Positions 35,231 through 44,636 of a stretch of DNA of 64,000 nt are shown here, in pieces. The DNA comes from CAVSUB01 sp963730995 (GTDB lineage Bacteria; Acidobacteriota; Vicinamibacteria; Vicinamibacterales; 2-12-FULL-66-21), in the NCBI GenBank assembly GCA_963730995.1, contig CAVSUB010000004.1, positions 186,001-250,000 on the forward strand, in the 5' to 3' direction. Numbering within the stretch: the stretch's first letter is position 1; every line of letters starts with the position of its first letter. The position numbers and the translations under genes are program-made. The notes under the pieces were generated by a model that did no database searches, had not been told where the DNA came from, and saw only the letters and a program-made list of their open reading frames with translations.

Positions 35231-37301
35231 GTGCGCCCACATATCATCGCTCCCGTCGTCATCGCCCTGTGTTCGAGTCCGGGACTCTTCGCACAATCGC
35301 CGAAGGAGCCGAGTCCGCCGCCCTCATCCCAGACACCTGATCAACGTCCGCCGACGTTTCGGACCGGCGCCAATCTCGTTCGGGTCGACGTGTATCCGAC
35401 GCGTGCCGGCAAACCGGTAGAGGATCTGGCGGCCGCCGACTTCGAGATCCTCGAGGACGGAGTGGCTCAGAAAGTCGATACGTTCGAGCACGTCGTCGTC
35501 CGCCCGGCGGGTCCTCAATCGGAGCGCATCGAGCCCTCGTCTCAGCGGGAGATGCTGCAGGCGGCCGAGAACCCGCGCAACCGCGTGTTCGTGATCTTCC
35601 TGGACCAGACTCACGTCGAGTTTGGGGACTCCCACGCGATTGCCGAGCCGCTGATCCGGCTGATCAACAGAATTCTGGGTCCGGACGATCTCGTGGGAGT
35701 GATGACGCCAGACATGAGCGCGAACGAGCTCGTCCTCTCGCGGCGCACTGAAGTCACCGAAGAGCGGTTGAGGACACACTGGCATTGGGGCGATCGCTTC
35801 GCTCACATGAACGACGAGCGCGAGGACGCGTACGAGATGTGCTATCCCGTCATCACGTATGGGGATCTGGCTGCCGTCCTGATCGCGCGCAAGCGAGAGC
35901 GAGAAGTTCTCGAGGCGCTTCAGGATCTCGTCAGGTACGTCGGCGGCATCAAGGAGGAGCGAAAAGCGATTCTCACTGTGACGCACGGATGGGATCTCTT
36001 CACGCCGCAGTTCGGGCTGCAGAATCGGGGCAGTAGCTCGCAGACTCCCACAGGTGATCCTGTTGGCTTCGGACCTGGCGGGACGTTGACGACCAAGGAT
36101 CCGCCGCAACAAGGACAACAACCTCCCAGTCACCAAGATGGAGTGCGACGCGGACCGGCAGCGCCTCTCATCGATCGACGACGAGCAGTTCCTGCGCGAC
36201 ATCATCGGAGAGGCCAACCGCAGCAATTCGACGTTCTATCCGATCGACCCTCGCGGTCTGGTCGCTCTCGAAACAGGCGGGGCTTCCACGCTGTCTCTGA
36301 CCGCCGACGCGCAACTGCGACGGACCCATGCGCTGTCGATGCGAGATCTGGCGGACGGAACGGACGGCATCGCCGTGATGGACACCAACGATCTGGACAA
36401 GGGCCTCCGCAAGATTTCCGACGACCTCACGTCCTACTATCTTCTCGGCTACTACTCGACGAACTCGAAAACAGATGGCGGGTATCGATCGCTGAAGGTT
36501 CGAGTGAAGCAGCCTGGCGTGGCCGTCCGTGCCCGCCGCGGGTACCGTGCCGCAAGCGTGGAGGAAGTGACGCGCGCGCGAAAGGCCGCGGCGGCTCCGG
36601 CTGTGGACGCCGCGACGCCGATCTCGGCCGCCATGGAATCCCTCGCGTCGATCCGCCCGGACTCGCGGGTCCGGCTTCGCGCCACGCCGGCGCCGGGAGG
36701 CGATCTCCTGTGGATAGCCGGCGAGCTCTCGGCCGCGCCGGGCCGCACCGACGAGTGGGCGCAGGGAGCGACCGCCAATCTCCAGATCTCCAGCGGCTCG
36801 GAGACGGCGGTCGGCCGCGTCACGATCAAGGCCGGCGACCGGACCTTCCTGACGTCGATCAAGCTGCCGCCCGGCAAGCCGGCGACCCTCGACGTGCAGG
36901 CGCGGATCTCTCCGACCGACAGCGGGACGCCGCCCGCCACGGAGTCCATCCGCCTCGCCCTGGCGCCACAGCCGCTCTTCTACAGGCGTGGCCCGTCGAC
37001 AGCCAATCGGCAGGTGCCAACCGCCGATCTTCGATTCACGCGCGCCGATCGGGCCCATCTCGAGCTGCCCGTCGGCCCGGAAGTCAAGCCGGGATCGGGC
37101 CGGATGCTGGATCGTACGGGCCAGCCGCTGGGCGTTCCGGTCACGATGGGTGAGCGCACCGACGACGCAAGCGGGCAGCACTGGATTACGGCGGACGTCG
37201 CGCTCTCGCCGCTCGCACCCGGTGACTATGCGATCGAGATCGCCGCCACCGACAAAGGAACCGAGTCGCGCGTCGTCGCCGCTATTCGCGTCGTCAGGTG
37301 A
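35231..37301 (+). CDS. Secreted VWA-domain protein, acidobacterial type (frameshifted)
   Basis: The ~690-residue exported protein starts at GTG 35231 with AGGA nine bases upstream and a signal peptide ending near LFAQS. The acidobacterial VWFA opening is FRTGANLVRVDVYPTR...DFEILEDGVAQKVDTFEHV. The metal-site region reads IFLDQTHVE, again without canonical DxSxS. The frame breaks at ~36111-36115, after KDPPQQ, and resumes one frame over as NNNLPVTKMECDADR. Both parts are typical of the family, including DLTSYYLLGYYST and the RARRGYRA close of the VWA domain. One extra base is the simplest explanation. Divergent from the propeller histidine kinase. Confidence 0.85.
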
Positions 37302-37384
37302 CTGCGGGCACGATCCCACACGGACACACGATTGGCCACCGCTGCCTCGACGACGCCGAAGTGGCGGCGTCTGTCCGTGGCTGA

Positions 37385-39029
37385 CTATTTGAGGCTGAAG
37401 TTGACCGTCACCATCATGCGCACTTCGATCGGCGCGCAGTTGAGCAGTGTCGGGTCAAAGTCCCACTGACGCACGGCATCGACGGCCGCCGCGCTCAGGT
37501 CGGGGTTCGACGACCTCACGACATCGACCGCGGCAATCCGTCCGTCCAATCCGATGCGGGCGTCAAGGCTGACGTCCCCCGTGACACCCGCCTGCTGGAG
37601 GTAAGCCGGATAGACTGGAGTGACGTGTTTCACCTTTCGCGGAGGCCGAAGTTCGGCACCTGAAGACGACGGCCGACAGTCCTCTACCGCTCGCTTCGCC
37701 AGAGCCGGACGATCCACCGATCCGGGAGGCGTCGGATCGGAAGCACCGCCCTTTACCGCGACGTATTCCGAGAGCGTTCCAACCTGCAGCGCCAGATTGC
37801 GTTGAATATTCTGGCCGCTCACGGTCAACGTACCCGTTAGTGCGAGGAAGCCGGGAGACTGCACCCGCACTGCATAGTCCCCCGGTGGCAGACCGACGAA
37901 TTCGAATCGGCCCGCTTCGTCACTCCGCACCTCGTACTTGGCCAGCGTGCCCACGTTGGTCAGCGTGAGGGTGGCTTTCGGGATGGAGCCATTGGTAGGA
38001 CCCAGCACGGATCCGGAGAACGTGGCAAAGGATTGTGCTGCGGCCCCGAAGCTCGCGAGCACCACGCTCAAGGCAACGACTCCAAGTGCGGACGCCGCGC
38101 GTATCGCAGGGCGTGGAGGCAGGCGATTGAGATTCTTGTTCAGCATGGCATTGACCCTCCTCTCGAGACCGGATCGGCGCACCATCGCTGGTGCAGACAG
38201 CGGACCTTCGTACCATCGATGAGCCCTGGCCGCTTGGGCAAGGTGCACGAGATGTTGCGCGTAACTTGCTCCGCCGATCCCCAGTCCGAGGACGGCGTCG
38301 TCGCACGCCAGCTCGCTCTCCTCGCGCAGGCGCCGACACAGGAACCAGACCAGGGGATTGAACCAGTGCAGGCACCGGAACGTCTCGGCGCCCAGCTGCG
38401 CGGCCCAATCGTGCCGGCGGATGTGCGAGAGCTCGTGACCGAGGACCGCGCGGACGCGCTCCGCCGGCCAGTCGACCGCGCCGCGGGGCACGATGATCTT
38501 CGGCCGCCACACGCCGCACGTGACGAGCCACGACGGATGCTCACTGAGGAGGACCGCGGTCGTCCGTCGAACGCCGAGAGCCCGCGACACCTCGTGCGTC
38601 AGCTCGACCCACTGTCCCGCGAGCACGCGCTCGGAGCGTGAGATGATCCAGAGGAGCCGACACAACCCGACACCGAGCACGAACAGATTCACGGCGAGCC
38701 CCGCGATCCAGAGCAGACGCAGCATCCGACCGGCGACGTTCGTGATGGGACGGGCCGTGGGCTGGTCGAGCCCGACGGGCGCTACGATTCGCGCCGATAC
38801 CGCTCGGGTCGTGTCACCGGCAAATGTGTTTACGCGCTCGAACGATGACGTAAACAGTGATAGGGGTGCCGGCAGTTGCCAGGCGGGCACCGCTCGCTCC
38901 AGCACCGGCAGGCAGGCCGCACAGATCAACGTCGCAAGCAGTACCCAATGTCGTGTCGCGGCTGACTGGCTGTCGCAGGCACCGAGCGACAGCGAATCCT
39001 GAGAGCACGATGAGCGAGAGGTTGATCAT
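37385..39029 (-). CDS. blaR1: BlaR1/MecR1-like M56 metallopeptidase fused to CarboxypepD_reg and TonB C-terminal domains (frameshifted)
   Basis: The membrane antirepressor has a zinc-peptidase motif HELSHIRRHDW (M56) and a downstream Glu in REESELACDD. Unusually, after the fourth TM segment (~residue 290) come a carboxypeptidase-regulatory-like beta domain (FSGSVLGPTNGSIPKATLTL) and a TonB-type C-terminus (VTPVYPAYLQQAGVTGDVSL). The first 20 residues (MINLSLIVLSGFAVA...) and the rest are split by one extra base around 38961-38972. Restoring it yields RQSAATRHWVLLATLICAA, typical for BlaR1 N-termini. Its start overlaps the blaI stop (ATGA, 39026-39029). Likely senses cell-wall or surface stress and triggers BlaI cleavage. 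Confidence 0.85.
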
Positions 39030-39415
39030 CGGTCCTCCTTCCTTGCTTTCTCGACCATCTCGGCGATGCGATCCAGCTGATCCTCCGAGAGCCGTGCGCC
39101 TTCGCCGCCGAGCACCGCGGCGACCACCTTTTCGGCGGAACCGTCAAAGAACGTGTCGACGAGGTGCCGCAGCGCAGACTTCCTTGCAGAGTGCCTCGGC
39201 ACCGCGGGAGAGTACACGTATCGAAGGCCGTGTTCCTCCTGCCGGACGTGTCCCTTCTGCTTCAGCACGCGGAGCTGGGTTCGGACCGTCGAACAGCTCG
39301 GTTTTCCGGGCAGCTCGTCCATTACTTCAATGGCGGTGGCGGAACCGCGCCGGTAGAGAATGTCCATGATCTGCCGTTCGCGGCGCGTCAGGACGGTGTG
39401 GAGCGTCTTGGCCAT
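39026..39415 (-). CDS. blaI: BlaI/MecI/CopY-family repressor
   Basis: The 129-residue winged-helix repressor starts MAKTLHTVLTRRERQIMDIL. The recognition region is PSCSTVRTQLRVLKQKGHV, with EEHGLRYVYSP as wing and an acidic dimerisation C-terminus. It is the first gene of a blaI-blaR1 operon. The start codon lies two bases from a striking AT-rich operator, leaving almost no leader, so the repressor would also occlude translation initiation signals. Confidence 0.93.
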   Translation of the reverse strand: MAKTLHTVLTRRERQIMDILYRRGSATAIEVMDELPGKPSCSTVRTQLRVLKQKGHVRQEEHGLRYVYSPAVPRHSARKSALRHLVDTFFDGSAEKVVAAVLGGEGARLSEDQLDRIAEMVEKARKEDR

Positions 39416-39416
39416 T

Positions 39417-39454
39417 ATGTTATTTTTATAACATTAACGTTAGAAAAATAACAT
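39417..39454 (-). promoter_or_regulatory. AT-rich double-dyad operator of blaI
   Basis: An overall inverted repeat, ATGTTATTTTT / AAAAATAACAT (39417-39427 and 39444-39454), contains two dyads: TGTTAT-TTTT-ATAACA centred at 39425.5 and GTTA-N6-TAAC centred at 39445.5. The centres are 20 bp (about two helical turns) apart. TAACGTTA lies between. It is an AT island in GC-rich DNA and abuts the blaI ATG. Confidence 0.6.
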
Positions 39455-39580
39455 CTAAAAAAGATCAACGTGACTCCCGGTATGCGCCCTTCGCGCCTTG
39501 CGCGCCGGGCGCACCGCCGCCCTCGGTGTTAACAGGACTCCGGGGACGCGACACTAGCCAGTCCGGCTGGTACTCTGAGC

Positions 39581-39622
39581 CGCATCATCATGACCAACAC
39601 CCGCATCATCATGACCAACACC
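39581..39622 (+). repeat. 21-bp perfect tandem duplication
   Basis: Two adjacent identical 21-mers (CGCATCATCATGACCAACAC plus C) occupy 39581-39601 and 39602-39622, just upstream of the SDR gene. Each copy brings an ATG, and the unit length keeps the frame open. Confidence 0.8.
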
Positions 39623-39649
39623 AGCGCCGCAGCGTCGTCACACCGATGA
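39590..39649 (+). CDS. Possible 19-codon leader ORF upstream of the SDR gene
   Basis: ATG 39590 opens a short frame, MTNTRIIMTNTSAASSHR, that ends with TGA at 39647-39649, overlapping the SDR start (ATGA 39646-39649). The first half of the peptide is duplicated by the tandem repeat. Overlap with the next start suggests coupling, but no strong ribosome-binding site was seen. Could be chance. Confidence 0.25.
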   Translation: MTNTRIIMTNTSAAASSHR

Positions 39650-40356
39650 ACACCGTCGTCGTCACAGGAGCGGGTACCGGTGTCGGGCAGGCGGTTGCGC
39701 TGCGATTCGCGGCGGGGGGTTGGCGGGTCGCGCTGATTGGCCGGACGGAAGCAACTCTTGCCGAGACGGCCTCGCGTGCGGGCGCGGAAGCCCGGAGCCG
39801 AATCGGGACGTTCCCGTGCGATGTGAGCGTGCCGGATGCCGCGGCCGCGATGGGCGCGGCCGTGCTCGAACGTTTCGGGACCGTTGACGTGCTCGTCAAT
39901 TCCGCGGGCATCAACGTGCCGCAACGAAGTTTCCAGACGCTTGCCCTCGACGACTGGCACGCGGTTCTTGCAACCAATCTCCACGGCGCCTATTACTGCG
40001 TGCGCGCGTTTCTTCCTGGGATGCGCGAGCGGCGGACCGGCACGATCGTCAACATCAACTCCGACGTCGGCAAGATGGCGAGGGAGATTTCAGGTCCCGC
40101 CTATGTGGCGTCGAAGTTCGGTCTGCGGGGCCTTACGCAGCAGATCAATGCCGAGGAACGCGGGAACGGCGTGCGGGCCTGTTCCATTTGTCCGCGCGAC
40201 GTGAATACGCCGCTCCTCGACAAACGTCTGCAACCGCCGGCGCCGGAGGTTCGCGCGGCCATGCTGCAGCCCGACGATGTCGCCGCCTGCGTGTGGCTCG
40301 TCGCGACGCTCCCGGCGCGCGCAATCGTGGACGAGATTTCGCTGTCTACCCGTTAG
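39646..40356 (+). CDS. SDR-family NAD(P)-dependent oxidoreductase
   Basis: The 236-residue classical short-chain dehydrogenase has the cofactor motif VTGAGTGVGQAVALRF, NSAG in VDVLVNSAGINVPQ, catalytic Ser near IVNINSDVG, and the YVASK Tyr-Lys pair. CPRDVNTPLL corresponds to the usual PG-x-V-x-T loop. ATG 39646 is used because the Rossmann strand follows directly. The FAD oxidoreductase gene begins 7 bp downstream, so the two form an operon. Substrate unknown. Confidence 0.9.
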   Translation: MNTVVVTGAGTGVGQAVALRFAAGGWRVALIGRTEATLAETASRAGAEARSRIGTFPCDVSVPDAAAAMGAAVLERFGTVDVLVNSAGINVPQRSFQTLALDDWHAVLATNLHGAYYCVRAFLPGMRERRTGTIVNINSDVGKMAREISGPAYVASKFGLRGLTQQINAEERGNGVRACSICPRDVNTPLLDKRLQPPAPEVRAAMLQPDDVAACVWLVATLPARAIVDEISLSTR

Positions 40357-40363
40357 TGGATAA

Positions 40364-41816
40364 GTGACCAAGGCCAGCTATGACGTCGCGATCGTTGGCG
40401 CGGGGCCGAATGGCCTGACGGCTGCCGTCCTGCTCGGGTTGGCCGGGCTGTCGGTTGTCGTCCTCGAGAGGAACCCGCGGATCGGCGGCAGTTGCCGGAC
40501 GGAGTCCTTCACCGAGCCGGGCTTCGCCCACGACGTCTGCGCGGCGATTCACCCGATGGCCGTCGTGTCGCCGATCTTTCGCAGGCTCCGGCTCGAAAAC
40601 TACGGGGTCGAGTGGGTCGCCGCGCCATTGCCGCTCGCGCACCCGCTCGACGACGGTCGCGTGGCGGTGCTGTCGCGGCAGATGTCGGCGACCGTTGCGA
40701 CTCTCGGTCGCGATGGAGCCGGATGGGAGCGCCTTCTGCGACCGTTCGTGGACCGTCACGAGGACTTCTTCAGCAGCATCCTGCGTCCGCAGCGTGTGCC
40801 GCGACATCCCTGGCTGATGGCGCGCTTCGGCCTCGTCGGGCTTCGTTCGTGCGACAACCTTGTCAGGCGGTTCGCGGATGCTCCGGCCCGCGCGCTGCTG
40901 GCCGGCAATGCCGCTCACTCGTTTCTGCCGCTCGACAGCACCGCATCGGCGTCATTCGGTCTCGTGCTGGCGGTGGCCGGGCACGCAGTCGATTGGCCCT
41001 GCGCTCGCGGAGGCTCTCAACAGATCGTCGACGCTCTGGCAGCCCGCGCGCGAGCGCAGGGGTGCGAGATCCGGACGGATGTCACGGTGCGATCGCCGGC
41101 AGACATCCCCTCGTCGAGGGCCGTGCTCTTCGACGTGACGCCGCGACAGTTCCTTGCCATTGCTTCGGACGATCTCTCGCCGTCATACCGGAGCCGGCTC
41201 GAACGCTTTCGCTACGGAGCGGCGGCGTTCAAGATCGACTACGCGTTGTCCCGTCAGATCCCCTGGCGAGCGAGGGAGTGCGCGGATGCGGCAACCGTCC
41301 ACGTGGGAGGCACATTCGAGCAGGTGGCACGCTCCGAAGCGGATGCGAATGCAGGCCGGGTTTCAGACGCGCCGTTCGTGCTCGTCGCGCAGCAAAGCCA
41401 CTTCGACGCGACGCGCGCACCCGCCGGCCGCCATACCGGGTGGGCCTACTGCCATGTGCCGAACGGATCGCAGGTCGACATGACGGATCGGATCGAGCGT
41501 CAAATCGAGCGTTTCGCGCCCGGCTTCCGCGACACGATTCTGGCGCGCCATGTCATGCCGCCGCAGGCCCTGGAGTTGTACAACCCCAACCTGGTCGGAG
41601 GCGACATCGGCGGTGGCGCGAATACGCTGACGCAGTTTCTGGCCCGTCCCTTTCCGCGTTGGAATCCGTACACGACGTCGAACCCTCGACTGTTCCTGTG
41701 CTCGAGCTCGACACCGCCAGGCGGCGGCGTGCACGGCATGTGCGGCTACTGGGCGGCGCGGACAGGTACTCGAACGGGTCTTCGGCAGGCGAGTGCCGGA
41801 CGAACTGGCAATCTGA
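40364..41816 (+). CDS. FAD-dependent phytoene-desaturase-like oxidoreductase (frameshifted at C-terminus)
   Basis: The ~483-residue NAD(P)/FAD oxidoreductase of the phytoene-desaturase/amine-oxidase superfamily starts with the dinucleotide motif VAIVGAGPNGLTAAVLL and ERNPRIGGSCRTES. It later shows GGSQQIVDALAARAR and, near the C-terminus, STPPGGGVHGMCGYWAA. At ~41761-41767 one extra base shifts the frame. In the corrected frame the protein ends VLERVFGRRVPDELAI with TGA at 41814-41816. The uncorrected frame runs 150 codons into a repeat element and is not protein-like. Co-transcribed with the SDR gene; substrate unknown. Confidence 0.87.
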
Positions 41817-41923
41817 ACGGCTCGCCTATCAGCTCACCGGACAGCGGATCCAGTTCGGAGGTAGTGGGTCATCGATCGACTGCCGAGAAACTGGGGCGGA
41901 CGCGAGCAGGAGGTTGCGAAGGT

Positions 41924-42192
41924 AACGGAGTTCACAACGGAGGAACGGAGAGAACGAAGACGAAACGGAGAAGGCTCAGCCCCCGCGGGCGTGACCGCGC
42001 GGAGCGCGGTCGAGTGACGAGGGGCGCGACGGGCGCAAGTGGGTCGATGCTCGAGGGCCACTTGCGTCCGTCGCGCCCCTCGCCACTCGGACGCCGGCCA
42101 CGGCCGGCGCCACGCCCTACGCGTCGCGTCGACGGCGCATCCTCTTCTCCGTTCTTCCTCCGTTGGCTCCGTTTCTCCGTTGTGAACTCCGC
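41924..42192. repeat. Nested inverted-repeat element, copy A (MITE-like or structured)
   Basis: Outer arms at 41924-41973 (purine-rich, repeated ACGGAG) and 42144-42192 (CTCCGT-rich) are ~50 bp and pair with few mismatches. Inside, 42011-42042 and 42058-42089 form a 32-bp stem with two mismatches and a 15-base loop. Smaller hairpins (GACCGCGC/GCGCGGTC at 41992-42010) fill the rest. No protein-like frame. The same design occurs at 46623-46893. The interval 41817-42254 holds nothing else. Confidence 0.65.
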
Positions 42193-42254
42193 TCTTTCCG
42201 TCCCCTCCGTACCGGGCGCGCAGCCCAAAACTGACCGGGTATCAATTCGCAGCG

Positions 42255-44636
42255 TCACTTGACCCGCGCGGGCTCCACGACATCTTCGGTGGCAGCCGGA
42301 TCCCCCGCTGCGGGCCCGTGCCAGACGCTCCCTCCGAACGTGGTGATGTAGATGCGTTCCGGCGACGCGGGGTCGGGGATGACTCGATGACCCCACTTGA
42401 AGTTGAATCCCTGGATCCGCGTCCAGTTCGCACCGCGGTCAGTCGACCTCCAGGCGCCCTGATCGAAGCCGCAGGCGTACAGCGTGCCGGTCCGCGAATC
42501 GAGAGTGACGTCGTACACGTGCTGACCCGTGCTGAAGATCGACTTCCAACTCGTGCCCGCATCGGTGCTCAGAAAAATTCCACCGCCCGTGTCGCCATCG
42601 GCGTGGTACACACCCCAGGTCGAAAGATAGAGCCGCTGCGGATCGGCGGGATCGACGAGCACGCCCGTTGGACCATTCGTCCCGGCTGGCAGCGGAACCG
42701 CCTTCCAGTGATCGGCGCCGTCCTCAGAGACGTAGAGCGCCCCATCCCCCTCGTCGCCGATTCTTCCGTTCTCGCTTCGCCTTGCGACGACCAGATACAG
42801 CTGACCCTTCGGCGACAGCGTCAGACGCCACGTGAACGGCTGACGGCCGGCGATCCCCTCATTCTTCATGGCCCACGTCTCGCCGCCGTCGGTGCTCTTG
42901 AACACGCCACCGCCGAACACGCAGGCGTACACCGTTCGGGATCCAGCAGGGCTGCGCGAATCGACGAGCACGTGCGTGACCGCGCCCGCCGGGAGGCCGC
43001 GCGCCGGCGACCACGTCCGGCCGCCATCGCGCGAGATGCCGACGCCACCTCGGTAGGTGTCAGGATCGCGTGAGCGCCACATCTTGGGACGCGGCAGATC
43101 GTGCGTGCCGCTGAACGCGCCCCACATCACACCCGCCTTGTCCGGATCGAAGGCGACGCCGTAGGTCGTGTTCCGCCAGTCCTGCGGCATGCCCTGGCTC
43201 GAGACCATCCAGCTTCGCCCGCCATCTTCGCTTCTGAACAGGCCGATGTCCGTGTAGCTGATGAAGATCCGCGATGCGTCGTGCGGATCGACATCCACGC
43301 CGTATGTGGTCGTCACGTCGAGCCCGCGGGTAGTCCACTGCTTCGGACCGACAGGTTTGGAGTGCACCTGGGCCCACTTTCCGCCACCGTCGAGTGTCCG
43401 ATACGTGCGGAAGAGGTCCGTTACGTACGCGACGTCGGGGTTGCGCGGGCTGACGCCCAGATCGTACGGTGCGTCGAACCAGATGTCGGGCCCCGGCATC
43501 ACCGCGCGCTCCTCGAGCCACGACCCTGACATCGTTGGAGACGGCTTGTTGCTTTCCTTGTGCACGATTCGCCACGTGCGGCCGGCATCGTCCGTCCGGG
43601 CGACGCCATTGTAGAGGCCGGCCGGCCCGCTTCCGGTCCTCAGGCCTTCGAATCCGAGATACGCGACTGTGCCGCGAGCTGCCGAAGCGGACACGGCGCG
43701 GAAGCGGACCGGTTCGCCCGACCCGGCGTCGACGATCTGGTCCGCGAGGCCGTGCAGCGCCTCGCGCCAGGTGCTGCCGTCATCTTGAGAGACGAACACG
43801 CCACCTGTGAGGTGCCCACCGTTCCACGCGGAGTCGGTCAACGCATAAACGACGGCCGCGCCGTCCGCGCCGAGCGCGATACTCGCGGTCTGGATGGCCC
43901 CGCCCGATGGTCCGCTCTGTTCCGTCCACGCGGAGCCACGCTGCCGAACGACGTGTCGTTCGGTCACGATCGCCAGGCCGCCGTTGGGCCCTGCTGCCAT
44001 CCCGAGCACCCGTTCCGCCGGCAGGTCGCGCAGCTTGCGCCAGTGCTGCGCGCCGTCGGACGAGACGAGGACGTAACCGGCGCGGCTCGATCCCCTGCCG
44101 GCGCCGTGTCCGCTCACGGCAATCGCCACCGTTCCGTCCGGCGCCACGGCGACGGACTCCACCTGGCCGCGATCGTTGGGCTGCGGGTACAGCGGATCGT
44201 CCGTGCGCACGCCATACTCGGAGTGATCGCCGGCCATCGTCTCGCTCGTATTGCGATGCGGATCGGGGAAGACCATGCGCCACGTGCGGCCGCGATCCGC
44301 GCTCCGCCAGAGCGCGGGATTGCTCGCGTAGATCACGTCAGGGTGAACCGGGTCGAATGCGAAGCTCGAGACGCCCGTTCCAAGGTTGAACATGCGCCAC
44401 GACTCGCCGCCATCGTAGGTAATGTAGCCGCCCGTCATGTCGCATCCGACCAGCACGACGTTCGGGTCGTGCGGGCTGATCGTCGGATGCGTCATCGTGC
44501 CGCCACCTCCGGGACCGATGACCTCCCATAGATCGAGACGAGCGCCCGTGCCGGCCGCGATCGCGCCTGGCGCGCTCGATCGCGACACGGCAACCAGGGC
44601 CACGCCAAGGCAGACCAGCAGCCCCCGCAGGTTCAT
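42255..44636 (-). CDS. Secreted BNR/GH74-like beta-propeller protein
   Basis: The 793-residue exported protein has an N-terminal signal and two seven-bladed-propeller-like halves rich in Asp-boxes (TYDGGESWR, SADRGRTWR, SQDDGSTWR, SEDGGRSWM, STDGGETWA, STDRGANWT). This architecture is shared by GH74 xyloglucanases and Vps10/sortilin-type propellers. GH74 catalytic aspartates were not assigned with certainty. Its ATG overlaps the stop of the upstream hypothetical gene (44633-44636). Likely a secreted glycan-active or glycan-binding protein of this locus. Confidence 0.8.
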   Translation of the reverse strand: MNLRGLLVCLGVALVAVSRSSAPGAIAAGTGARLDLWEVIGPGGGGTMTHPTISPHDPNVVLVGCDMTGGYITYDGGESWRMFNLGTGVSSFAFDPVHPDVIYASNPALWRSADRGRTWRMVFPDPHRNTSETMAGDHSEYGVRTDDPLYPQPNDRGQVESVAVAPDGTVAIAVSGHGAGRGSSRAGYVLVSSDGAQHWRKLRDLPAERVLGMAAGPNGGLAIVTERHVVRQRGSAWTEQSGPSGGAIQTASIALGADGAAVVYALTDSAWNGGHLTGGVFVSQDDGSTWREALHGLADQIVDAGSGEPVRFRAVSASAARGTVAYLGFEGLRTGSGPAGLYNGVARTDDAGRTWRIVHKESNKPSPTMSGSWLEERAVMPGPDIWFDAPYDLGVSPRNPDVAYVTDLFRTYRTLDGGGKWAQVHSKPVGPKQWTTRGLDVTTTYGVDVDPHDASRIFISYTDIGLFRSEDGGRSWMVSSQGMPQDWRNTTYGVAFDPDKAGVMWGAFSGTHDLPRPKMWRSRDPDTYRGGVGISRDGGRTWSPARGLPAGAVTHVLVDSRSPAGSRTVYACVFGGGVFKSTDGGETWAMKNEGIAGRQPFTWRLTLSPKGQLYLVVARRSENGRIGDEGDGALYVSEDGADHWKAVPLPAGTNGPTGVLVDPADPQRLYLSTWGVYHADGDTGGGIFLSTDAGTSWKSIFSTGQHVYDVTLDSRTGTLYACGFDQGAWRSTDRGANWTRIQGFNFKWGHRVIPDPASPERIYITTFGGSVWHGPAAGDPAATEDVVEPARVK

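Noticed and set aside
39581..39622. Histidine-rich N-terminal extension of the SDR (HHHDQH twice)
   Set aside because: It would come from reading the 21-bp duplication in the SDR frame; the Rossmann start at ATG 39646 is complete without it.
41817..42262. C-terminal 150-codon extension of the FAD oxidoreductase
   Set aside because: It exists only because of a frameshift near 41764; the sequence is translated repeat DNA and the corrected frame ends at 41816.
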